This document shows, one piece after another, positions 15,041 through 21,546 of a stretch of DNA of 26,502 bases (positions within the stretch are counted from its first letter, which is position 1; every line of letters begins with the position of its first letter). A program made the translations under genes and the position numbers. Source of the DNA: FEN-1219 sp035548835 (GTDB lineage Bacteria; Pseudomonadota; Gammaproteobacteria; Steroidobacterales; Rariloculaceae); NCBI GenBank assembly GCA_035548835.1, contig DASZSB010000172.1:1-26502 (forward strand), read 5' to 3'. Below the pieces are notes generated by a model that saw only the letters and a program-made list of their open reading frames with translations, had not been told where the DNA came from and did not search any database.

Positions 15041-15751
15041 CTAGCACCGAACGCCGATCTCCTCGAGCGCGCGGGTCATCTGCCCGGCCCAGCCGCGGTT
15101 CGCGATCGGGCTGGCCGGGCTCGGGTGCGGAACGCAGCCGATCCTGACCCGGCCACCGGGCAACGCATGGGCGGCACGCTCCGCCGCGAACTTGCCGATG
15201 CCAACGACGTACTCGGGTGCGAGGCAGCGCGCCACGGCCACGAGCGCGCGGTCGCAGGCCGCGAACAGCGGCGTGCGCTCGCGCGCGGGCAGCTTGTCGG
15301 GCGTGAGGTTTCGCCCGCTCGCTTCCATGAACGCGAGCGGGCAGTAGTTGGCCACGAAGAAGCGCGCGAAGAACCGCTCGGGTGTTCCGAACGTATCACG
15401 CGCCCAGCCCCACAGGCGTTGGCCGCTGACCTCGCCACGGGCGCACCCGAAGCCCGCCACGGGCCGCTTCGGATGCGCTCGCGCGGGCTGGCGCACGGCG
15501 CCCGTGATGCCGAGCCAGTCGCGAACCATGCCGACGTCGCCGAACGGCACGCCGGTCTGCACCATGCCGAACGGGCCCGGATTCATCCCCACGAGGAGCA
15601 CGGCGCGGTGGCCACGACCGTAGCGCTCGAGATAAGTCCGGTGCGGCTCCCACGCGTAGTCGAGCGGGTCGTAGACGCAGGCGACCGGTGCCGCGAACTC
15701 GAGCGCGTCCACCGCTTGCCGCAACAAACGGGCGTTCTCGATCAGATCCAT
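15041..15751 (-). CDS. SMUG1-type uracil-DNA glycosylase
   Basis: 236-aa base-excision-repair enzyme of the SMUG1 family (UDG family 3). It removes uracil and oxidised pyrimidines such as 5-hydroxymethyluracil from DNA. Conserved elements are clear: motif 1 'GMNPGPFGMVQTGVPFG' (55-71) with the water-positioning Asn57, 'HPKRPVAGFGCARGEVSG' (93-110), the pyrimidine-binding 'NYCPLAFM' with Asn135, 'GRNLTPDKLP', and motif 2 'HPSPASPIANR' with His209. Length fits the family. The start ATG at 15751 has GGAGAG directly upstream. SMUG1 is best known from animals, with a minority of bacteria also carrying it; this is therefore a less common repair enzyme than Ung. It is divergent from the ChaN-like gene across a 113-bp gap and shows no functional link to its neighbours. 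Confidence 0.93.
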   Translation of the reverse strand: MDLIENARLLRQAVDALEFAAPVACVYDPLDYAWEPHRTYLERYGRGHRAVLLVGMNPGPFGMVQTGVPFGDVGMVRDWLGITGAVRQPARAHPKRPVAGFGCARGEVSGQRLWGWARDTFGTPERFFARFFVANYCPLAFMEASGRNLTPDKLPARERTPLFAACDRALVAVARCLAPEYVVGIGKFAAERAAHALPGGRVRIGCVPHPSPASPIANRGWAGQMTRALEEIGVRC

Positions 15752-15864
15752 GGGCTCTCCGGGCTGGAAGTGGCGATGCTACGCGAACGCCGGGTGATGC
15801 GGGTACGCTCGGCGGCTTCGGCCGGCGGGCGATCGCGAGTGCTTGCCGCTGCTACCATGGGCCC

Positions 15865-16992
15865 ATGAGCCGGATGCAAACGCTGATGACCCGAGGCTGT
15901 TGCTGCCTTCTGCTCGCCCTGTCCGCGCTGGGCGGTGCCGCGGCCGACGAGCCGCAGGCGTTCCGTGCGCTCGATCTCGGTGCCACGCTGTCGCCGGCGG
16001 CACTCGGCGCGAACGTTGCCGACAAGCGCGTGGTGTTCGTCGGCGAGACGCACACGCGCTACGGCGATCACCTGAACCAGCTCGCGATCATCGAGCAGCT
16101 GCACGCGCGCGACCCGAACATCGCGATCGGCGTGGAGTATCTGCAGCGGCGGTTCCAGCCGCAGGTGGACGACTTCATCGCCGGACGTGCCACGGAGCGG
16201 GAGTTCCTGCGGGACACGGAGTACTACTCGAGCTGGCGTTACGACTATCGGCTGTACGCGCCCATCTTTCGCTTCGCGCGCGAGCACCACATTCCCGTCC
16301 TGGCGCTCAACGTGCCGCCGTCGTTACCGTCCGCCGTCGCGAAAGCAGGTGTCGAAGGCCTGTCGGCCGAGCAGCGTGCGGCGCTGCCGAAGCAGATCGA
16401 GCCGGCAAGCGACGCCTACAAGGCGGAGCTGCGCGAGGCGTTCGAGGCGCACGATGAGGGGCAGCGCCAGTTCGATCGCTTCGTCGAAGCGCAGCTCGTC
16501 TGGGACGAAGGCATGGCGGAGAGCGCCGCAGAGTATCTGAGCGCGAACCCGGGCCGCCGCATGGTGATCCTGGCGGGCTCGGGGCACCTGGCCTTCGGCT
16601 ACGGCATTCCGCAGCGGCTGCGGCGGCGCACCAACGCGTCCTACGCGATCGTGCTCAACGCCGAGCGCGGGATCGAGCCCGGAATCGCCGACTACGTTCT
16701 GCTGCGCGAGGACGTATCACTGCCGCCGGCGGGCGCGCTCGGCGTGCGCCTGGAGGATGCACCCGGCGGCGCGCGCATCGCGGCGTTCGGGTCCGGCAGC
16801 GCGGCGAAGGAGAGCGGCCTCGAGCGCGACGACATCCTGACCGTGGTCGACGGCCAGCGCATCGCAAGCGCCGCCGACGTGCGCGTGGCGCTGTGGGACA
16901 AGGCGCCGGGCGACCGCGTCACGGTCGAGGCGCGGCGCCGGCATCGGCGCAAGGACGGGCACGTCGCGGTGGTCGTGGTCCTCGGCCGATAA
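15865..16992 (+). CDS. ChaN-like (Tiki superfamily) exported protein with C-terminal PDZ domain
   Basis: 375-aa protein with a signal peptide (1 to about 27, hydrophobic 'CCCLLLALSAL', ending GAAADE); no clear lipobox. The ChaN domain (about 55-280) shows 'VVFVGETHTRYGDHLNQL' with the Glu61/His63 pair, 'GVEYLQRRFQP', 'YYSSWRYDYRLYAPIFRFA' (given by its core), 'VLALNVP', and 'GSGHLAFGYGIP' with His241. ChaN proteins bind haem at the outer membrane, and the superfamily includes Tiki metalloproteases and EreA-like enzymes. A PDZ domain follows (about 290-373: 'LGVRLED', 'GSAAKESGLERDDILTVVDG', 'PGDRVTVEARR'). The pairing suggests a periplasmic enzyme with a peptide-end docking module. ATG 15865 begins the signal peptide; 15874 is an alternative. 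Function is inferred from family only. Confidence 0.88.
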   Translation: MSRMQTLMTRGCCCLLLALSALGGAAADEPQAFRALDLGATLSPAALGANVADKRVVFVGETHTRYGDHLNQLAIIEQLHARDPNIAIGVEYLQRRFQPQVDDFIAGRATEREFLRDTEYYSSWRYDYRLYAPIFRFAREHHIPVLALNVPPSLPSAVAKAGVEGLSAEQRAALPKQIEPASDAYKAELREAFEAHDEGQRQFDRFVEAQLVWDEGMAESAAEYLSANPGRRMVILAGSGHLAFGYGIPQRLRRRTNASYAIVLNAERGIEPGIADYVLLREDVSLPPAGALGVRLEDAPGGARIAAFGSGSAAKESGLERDDILTVVDGQRIASAADVRVALWDKAPGDRVTVEARRRHRRKDGHVAVVVVLGR

Positions 16993-17045
16993 CGGCTCTG
17001 CCGGCGCCCGCAGCAGCGCGCAAGCCGCCCGAACCGGCGCGAAGC

Positions 17046-18269
17046 TCAGGTATGCGGCGGCCCCTCGCTCGTGAGCACGGGCTGGGTCCAGGCCGTGAAC
17101 CTGCGCGGCGTGGGCGCGTCGTCGAGCCGGGTCTTCAGCACTGCGATCAACGTCACGCGGGCGCGCACGTAGCCGTCGCTCGGCTCCACCTCGATCTCGG
17201 CCGTGCCGTCGCGCACGCTCCGCAGCACCTGGCCGCCGCGCCCGATGAACTCGATAGTGAGCCCCTGCGGTTCGCCGGCGGGCAGCGTGCGCGAGGCCTC
17301 CGTCACGAACGGGCTCGCGAGTGCCGCTTCGGTCGCCGGCCAGTCGACCGCCACGTGGTAGTGCCGCCGGTCGTAGCGAACTTCACTCAGGATCACGCCC
17401 GTCGTTGCGTAGAACCGGCCGGCGGTGAGGGCGCCGACGATCGCCGTGGGCGTGAGCGCCGGCGCGTTGACCATGACCCAGGCGCTGCCCGGCAGAGTGA
17501 ACGTGCCACGGTAGTGCGTCGTGAAGTCCGGCAGCCTGAAGTAGTGTGCGTCGTCGGCGGCCACGCCATAGACGCGCATGCCTGCGGTCAGCAGCGTGTC
17601 CCACGTGCGCTCCGTCGAAATACCGTCGCGTCCGCCGTCGTTGTGCGCCTCGACCTCCCCGTTCCACACCTCGAGCAGGCGCACACCCGGCAGGCCGAGC
17701 AGGTCGGCGGCCCCGATCTCGTCGTGGTAGTTCGGGTGGTTCACGATGGTGACGCCGCCCGCGGCGGCCGTGCGCTCGATGTGCGCGCGCAGGATCTCGC
17801 GGCTCGGCGTGTTCGTGAACTCGGGCGACGGCGTCTCGCGCACGTTGAGCGCCGTCGTGTGCACGGCGCGTTCGCCGTCCTGCGTCGCCCCCGCAAACCG
17901 GTAGTCGCTCGTGACCTCGACGCCGGGGATCAGCAGGAACCGGCTGCTCTGCAGCGCGCGCAGCTCCGGCGACGACGGATCCGTGAACCGGTTGTGGTCG
18001 GTGATCGCGGCGAAGTCGTAACCATGGTCGCGATACCACGTCGCCACGCGGACGGGGCCGCTGTCGCCGTGCGGCACGATGCCGCGCAGCATCATCAGCG
18101 CATGCGCGTGCGTGTTGCCCTTGTACCAGTGGCCCTGGGCGGAATCGAAGCAGTCGGCGCTGCCCGCGCAGCCGCCGGATGCGGCGGCCTGGGCCATGCC
18201 GGAGAGCAGCAGGCCGAGCGTCGCCAGCGGCCACGCGTGCCGGAGACAACGGTGATGATCGATGCCCAA
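17046..18269 (-). CDS. Exported PHP-domain metal-dependent hydrolase
   Basis: Polymerase-and-histidinol-phosphatase fold protein, about 407 aa, with a signal peptide ('LATLGLLLSGMAQAAA', about 15-30). Metal-site motifs are complete: 'NTHAH' (His54, His56), 'ITDHNRF' (Asp91, His92), 'IPGVEVTS' (Glu118), 'VHTTALNV' (His137), 'IVNHPNYHDE' (His178) and 'AADDAHYF' (Asp240, His242). PHP proteins hydrolyse phosphoesters with a trinuclear metal site; 'EVWNG' and the tail resemble secreted CehA/McbA-type hydrolases. The C-terminal third (about 290-407) is beta-rich. No ATG or GTG precedes the signal core; TTG at 18269 is the best start, with AGG about 10 nt upstream; TTG 18278 is an alternative. The start is therefore uncertain, the fold assignment is not. 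It lies downstream of the AraC gene on the same strand, with a 139-nt gap. Confidence 0.85.
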   Translation of the reverse strand: MGIDHHRCLRHAWPLATLGLLLSGMAQAAASGGCAGSADCFDSAQGHWYKGNTHAHALMMLRGIVPHGDSGPVRVATWYRDHGYDFAAITDHNRFTDPSSPELRALQSSRFLLIPGVEVTSDYRFAGATQDGERAVHTTALNVRETPSPEFTNTPSREILRAHIERTAAAGGVTIVNHPNYHDEIGAADLLGLPGVRLLEVWNGEVEAHNDGGRDGISTERTWDTLLTAGMRVYGVAADDAHYFRLPDFTTHYRGTFTLPGSAWVMVNAPALTPTAIVGALTAGRFYATTGVILSEVRYDRRHYHVAVDWPATEAALASPFVTEASRTLPAGEPQGLTIEFIGRGGQVLRSVRDGTAEIEVEPSDGYVRARVTLIAVLKTRLDDAPTPRRFTAWTQPVLTSEGPPHT

Positions 18270-18372
18270 GCGCCGCAAGCCTCGTCCATGGTCCGGCCTC
18301 GAGGCTCGCGGCGCGCGGCTTACGAAGTCCTGTCGCCGGATTCTGGGCCAGGCCGTGGCGGGGGCGCGCCGG

Positions 18373-18384
18373 GGCCCGCGGGCC
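18373..18384. repeat. 12-bp perfect palindrome in AraC/PHP gap
   Basis: GGCCCGCGGGCC lies between the AraC stop and the PHP gene on the minus strand. The surrounding 18365-18400 is almost pure G/C, so the palindrome may be chance. If real it could form a tight stem after the AraC gene. The rest of this 139-bp gap shows no small ORF and no clear promoter. Confidence 0.25.
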
Positions 18385-18408
18385 GGTGTGCGGCCCGAAC
18401 GCCGACCT

Positions 18409-19365
18409 TCAGTCCGGCGACGGCCTGCGCCAGCCGCCGGGCGCCACTCCGAACTGGCGTTTGAACGCGCGACTGAACGCCGCTTCCGACTCGTAGCCCA
18501 CCGCGAAGGCGATCTGCGCGATGCTGCCGCGGCCTTCGCGCAGGCGTTGTGCCGCAATGTGCATGCGCCAGAGCGTCACGTACTGCATCGGCGGCTGGCC
18601 GACGAGCGACGTGAACCGGTCTGCGAACGCCGAGCGCGACATGCCGACCTTAAGCGCCAGGGATTCCGCGGTCCAAGGGTCGGTCGGTCGCGCGTGGATC
18701 AGCGTCAGCGCCCGGCCGATCTGCGGATCGCGCAGGCCCGCGAGCCAGCCGCGGCGCTCGGCCGGCAGATTCGCGACGTACCGGCTCACGGCTTCGACGA
18801 ACAGCAGCTCGGACAGCTTGGCGAGCACCGTCGTCGAGCCTACGTGTCCCGACGCGATCTCGCTCACGGCGAAGCGGAACGAGCTCTCGATCCACGCGCC
18901 GGACGCGGTCGTGCGCACGTCCAGCTTGAGCACGGGAGGCAGCGCCGAGCGCAGCGGGTCGAACGACGTCTCTGCGCCGAGAAAGCCGCACAGGATCTGT
19001 GTCGCCTCGCCACCGCCGCCGTAGCTGATTCGCGCCATGGCGCCGGCTTGCGGCGGCCGCATGACCTCGTGCGCGGCGACCGGCGCGACGTCGAGATCGC
19101 TGCCGAAGAGATGGGCGTCGTTGTTCGGCAGCAGCACGAGCTCGCCCTCGCGAACGCTCACGGTTTCCGCGCCGTCGATTCGCAGCTGCATGCCGCCCCG
19201 GGCGACGAAGTGGTACGCGATGACGTGACGCGGCGTGACGAGGAAGGGTTTGCAATGATCCGCGGAGATCTTGCCGCTGATGCACCAGGGGGCGGTCAAC
19301 TCGGCCTCGAGGAAGACACCTCCGACCAGTCGGATCACGTGCAAGACATCGGAGAACGCGTCCAA
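18409..19365 (-). CDS. AraC-family regulator with N-terminal cupin domain
   Basis: 318-aa transcription regulator. The N-terminal half (about 1-185) is a cupin ligand-binding domain of the AraC_binding/cupin_6 type ('LTAPWCIS', 'YHFVARGG', 'VREGELVLLPNNDAH'). The C-terminal 100 residues carry two helix-turn-helix units: 'WTAESLALKVGMSRSAFADRF' (230-251, by its core) and 'IAQIAFAVGYESEAAFSRAFKRQFGVAP', the AraC signature (282-309). Start: TTG at 19365, because it opens the conserved 'DAFSDVLHVIRL' and has GAGGA (19370-19374) 4 nt upstream. A GTG at 19461 would add 32 unlike residues. The regulator is divergent from the AurF-like diiron gene, the normal layout for an activator and its target. 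It is the likely control switch of that cluster; its ligand is unknown. Confidence 0.9.
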   Translation of the reverse strand: MDAFSDVLHVIRLVGGVFLEAELTAPWCISGKISADHCKPFLVTPRHVIAYHFVARGGMQLRIDGAETVSVREGELVLLPNNDAHLFGSDLDVAPVAAHEVMRPPQAGAMARISYGGGGEATQILCGFLGAETSFDPLRSALPPVLKLDVRTTASGAWIESSFRFAVSEIASGHVGSTTVLAKLSELLFVEAVSRYVANLPAERRGWLAGLRDPQIGRALTLIHARPTDPWTAESLALKVGMSRSAFADRFTSLVGQPPMQYVTLWRMHIAAQRLREGRGSIAQIAFAVGYESEAAFSRAFKRQFGVAPGGWRRPSPD

Positions 19366-19400
19366 CGGTTCCTCGCCTTCTCGTTCGGGGTCCCGGGCAT

Positions 19401-19439
19401 GAAGTCCGGCGCGTCGGCCATTCAGCGCCCGAAGTCCGG
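19401..19439. promoter_or_regulatory. Direct-repeat operator candidate for the divergent AraC regulator
   Basis: Two identical 9-mers GAAGTCCGG lie at 19401-19409 and 19431-19439, 30 bp apart start to start, close to three helical turns. AraC-family activators bind direct repeats on one face of DNA, so both spacing and place (gap between regulator and first target gene) fit. The right-hand copy lies between the proposed -35 and -10 elements of the diiron-gene promoter, which would be unusual for activation and could mean repression or a wrong promoter call. Confidence 0.4.
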
Positions 19440-19449
19440 GGCCTAGATT
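19421..19449 (+). promoter_or_regulatory. Possible promoter of the diiron-protein gene
   Basis: TTCAGC (19421-19426) and TAGATT (19444-19449) are separated by 17 bp and lie about 60 nt before the ATG at 19510. Each hexamer is a mediocre match to sigma-70 consensus, as is common for activator-dependent promoters. The stretch after it (CACATCACAAGCCAAAGAGGA) is the least GC-rich part of the region and ends in the AGAGGA ribosome site. Confidence 0.3.
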
Positions 19450-19509
19450 AGCACTCGCCACGACACGGATTGCCAGCTCTCCACATCACAAGCCAAAGAG
19501 GATTCACCC

Positions 19510-20460
19510 ATGAGTGCCGTCATCTCTGCTCGCCCCGAGTTGGATCGCCCCGCCCGCTACGCCCAGATCGTGAAACTGTCGAAGAACGCCGAATGGCAGA
19601 TCGAGCGCGATCTGATCCGGGGCCGGACGTTCGACTTCTCGCGCAAGTTCCTGCCCGATGGGCTCTCCCGAGTCGACCGGCTGACGTTCCTGTCGGCCGG
19701 CGATGCGCGCCTGCTGAGCCAGGTGCAGGGCCGCACGTACGCGTACATCTTCGGGCTCGTCGAGCGATTCATCAGCGCCAAGATGCTCGACCAGGGCCGG
19801 GGTCACGCCTTCGGCGACCAGCTCGCGCTCGAGGCGCTGGTGCGTTTCTCGAACGAGGAGATCAAGCATCAGGAGCTGTTCCGCCGCATGGAGTCGATGA
19901 TCGGCGCGGAGCTGCCGCCCGGCTACGCCCAGGTGGCGGACCCGAACGACGTCGCGCGCGCGGTGCTCGCGGCCAGCACCTGGTCGGTTCTGGCGCTCAC
20001 GTGTCACATCGAGCTCTTCGTGCAGGCCCACTATGCCGAGAGCATCGAGCCCGGTGGCGAGCTTTGCCCGCTGTTCAAGGACGTGTTCTGGTTCCATTGG
20101 AAGGACGAAAGCCGGCACGTCGTGCTCGACGAGCTCGAGTGGAAGGACGAGCACGCGAAGCTCTCCCCCGACGAGCGCGAACGGGCCGTGACCGATCTGA
20201 TCGCGCTCGTGGCGGCCGTCGACGGGTTGCTGCAGGCACAATCGGCCGCCGATGCGGAGTACTTCATCCGCCATGCCTCCCGGCCCTTCGGCGCCGAGGA
20301 AGCGGCGCTGATCAGGAGCACGGTGCTCGGCGCCTACCGGTGGCAGTACATCGTCTCGGGAGTGCAGAACCGGCGCTTCGGCGAGCTGCTCTCGAGCATG
20401 ACGACGCCGGAGCAGATGGCGCGGATCCAGGCCGCGCTGGCGCCGATCGTGAACGGCTGA
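19510..20460 (+). CDS. AurF-like ferritin-fold diiron oxygenase
   Basis: 316-aa soluble protein, no signal peptide. The helical core carries a duplicated iron-ligand pattern with equal spacing. The first half has Glu85 in 'GLVERFI', then Glu117 and His120 in 'NEEIKHQE' (E-X31-ExxH). The second half has Glu168 in 'CHIELF', then Glu200 and His203 in 'KDESRH' (again E-X31-ExxH). His196 in 'FWFHWKDE' lies seven residues before His203. AurF, the p-aminobenzoate N-oxygenase, has the same layout including an extra His seven before its last ligand. The assignment is therefore to AurF-like diiron oxygenases; N-oxygenation is possible but the substrate is unknown, and other four-helix diiron chemistry cannot be excluded. 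ATG 19510 has AGAGGA 7 nt upstream. It is divergent from AraC and first in a run with MAPEG and VOC genes. Confidence 0.82.
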   Translation: MSAVISARPELDRPARYAQIVKLSKNAEWQIERDLIRGRTFDFSRKFLPDGLSRVDRLTFLSAGDARLLSQVQGRTYAYIFGLVERFISAKMLDQGRGHAFGDQLALEALVRFSNEEIKHQELFRRMESMIGAELPPGYAQVADPNDVARAVLAASTWSVLALTCHIELFVQAHYAESIEPGGELCPLFKDVFWFHWKDESRHVVLDELEWKDEHAKLSPDERERAVTDLIALVAAVDGLLQAQSAADAEYFIRHASRPFGAEEAALIRSTVLGAYRWQYIVSGVQNRRFGELLSSMTTPEQMARIQAALAPIVNG

Positions 20461-20475
20461 TGCGCAGAGCGCCGA

Positions 20476-20505
20476 CGTGGGGCGGACACGGACGTCCGCC
20501 CCACG
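20476..20505. repeat. Perfect 12-bp-stem hairpin between diiron and MAPEG genes
   Basis: Arms CGTGGGGCGGAC (20476-20487) and GTCCGCCCCACG (20494-20505) are exact complements around a 6-nt loop ACGGAC. They fill most of the 65-bp gap after the diiron stop and end just before the GGAGGA site of the MAPEG gene. There is no T-run, so it is not a standard terminator. It may stabilise the 3' end of the diiron message, lower read-through into the MAPEG gene, or be one copy of a dispersed palindromic (REP-like) repeat. Confidence 0.6.
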
Positions 20506-20525
20506 CCGTCGCGGAGGACTGACCC

Positions 20526-20960
20526 ATGACGATTCCCCTGTGGGCCCTGCTCGGCTTCGCGGCCTGGACGTTGAGCCTGCTGATCGCCACCGTCGGCGTG
20601 TATCGCTGGTTCAACATTCTCTTTGCCAATGCGGGGATCGCTTCCTTCAGCAGCGATCGGCTCGAAGGCGAGGACTGGTATCGGCGCGGGACGCGCGCGC
20701 ACGCGAACTGCGTGGAGAACCTGCCCGTGTTCGGCGCGATCGTGCTCGTGATCACGGCGCTGCGCGTGGAGGGTCCGCTCGTCGACTACCTGTGCCTCGC
20801 CGTCTTGCTCGCACGCGTCTGTCAGTCCGTCGTGCACGTCTCCCACGCGCAGACGGATGCGTTCGTGGCCGTCCGGTTCTCGTTCTTTTCCGTGCAGATC
20901 GTCTGCTTCGTCGCGTTGATCGCCATCGCGGTGCTCCACGGTGCGCCGGCGCGGGCTTGA
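20526..20960 (+). CDS. MAPEG-family membrane protein
   Basis: 144-aa integral membrane protein with four predicted helices (about 5-28, 63-82, 84-104, 116-138). The family's central motif 'RAHANCVENLPVFGAIVL' (58-75; core HANCVENLP) is clear. MAPEG proteins (membrane-associated proteins in eicosanoid and glutathione metabolism) are trimeric and often use glutathione on lipophilic substrates; bacterial members are mostly uncharacterised. ATG 20526 follows a GGAGGA ribosome site. The gene follows the diiron gene in the same direction but with a strong hairpin in the gap, so cotranscription is possible and not certain. The N-terminal loop 'DRLEGEDWYRRG' matches the family position before the motif. 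A role in detoxifying or conjugating a product of the diiron enzyme would fit, by inference. Confidence 0.88.
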   Translation: MTIPLWALLGFAAWTLSLLIATVGVYRWFNILFANAGIASFSSDRLEGEDWYRRGTRAHANCVENLPVFGAIVLVITALRVEGPLVDYLCLAVLLARVCQSVVHVSHAQTDAFVAVRFSFFSVQIVCFVALIAIAVLHGAPARA

Positions 20961-21016
20961 CCGCTGCGGGTCCCCCGCCGAGACTGCCGACTCGCCGCCG
21001 TGGAGGAGCTTCGCCT

Positions 21017-21529
21017 ATGCACCGGGCCGTCGACGACTTGCTGGGCCGCTACGAGTCGGGACGCATGAGCCGTCGCGATCTGGTCGCCATGCTGAGCGCG
21101 CTCGCCGTGGCGCCGTCGCTGCCGGCGGCCGCACAGCCGACCGCGCTGCGGGCGGCGACGCTGAATCACGCGAGCCTGATCGTGTCGAACCTCGACCGCT
21201 CGGTCGCGTTCTATCGGGACGTGTTCGGGCTCGCCGTGAAGAGCCGGCAGACGGGTGGCGTGAACCTCGCCGTGGGCGACGCGTTCCTCGGCGTCTACCA
21301 GGCCGGCGCGAACGCGCGCCCCGAGATCAACCACGTCTGCTTCGGCCTGAAGGACTTCGACCCGCAGCGCACGGTGCGCGCGCTCGAAGCCGCCGGACTG
21401 AAGGCCGAGGCGCGCGAGCGCGACGGCGTCACGCAGGTGTACACCGCCGATCCCGACAACCTGCGCGTCCAGCTGCAGGACACGAGCTTCTGCGGCGGCA
21501 CCGGGCCGCTCGGCAACGTCTGTCGCTGA
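21017..21529 (+). CDS. Tat-exported single-domain VOC protein
   Basis: 170-aa protein. The N-terminus 'YESGRMSRRDLVAMLSALAVAPSLPAAAQ' (about 16-44; core SRRDLVAML) has a twin-arginine motif and hydrophobic stretch, so Tat export of a folded, perhaps metal-loaded, protein is likely. One vicinal-oxygen-chelate domain follows (about 50-160): 'LNHASLIVSNLDRSVAFYRDVFGL', 'INHVCFGLKDFD', 'YTADPDNLRVQLQD' (by their cores), with His in the first and second segments and an acidic residue late, in the places used for metal binding. The ATG 21017 has GGAGGAG 8 nt upstream. The gene lies 56 nt after the MAPEG gene and 17 nt before trpS. It may act on the same unknown substrate as the diiron protein. Glyoxalase, dioxygenase and binding functions are all open. 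Confidence 0.85.
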   Translation: MHRAVDDLLGRYESGRMSRRDLVAMLSALAVAPSLPAAAQPTALRAATLNHASLIVSNLDRSVAFYRDVFGLAVKSRQTGGVNLAVGDAFLGVYQAGANARPEINHVCFGLKDFDPQRTVRALEAAGLKAEARERDGVTQVYTADPDNLRVQLQDTSFCGGTGPLGNVCR

Positions 21530-21546
21530 AACTCCAAGGCAACCGA

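Noticed and set aside
16893..18464. 523-codon plus-strand frame across the PHP gene
   Set aside because: Antisense shadow; the minus strand has all PHP metal motifs.
18409..21529. Naming the diiron cluster a complete natural-product gene cluster
   Set aside because: No polyketide, peptide-synthetase or scaffold-building enzyme is present, so only a small modification or detoxification unit can be supported.
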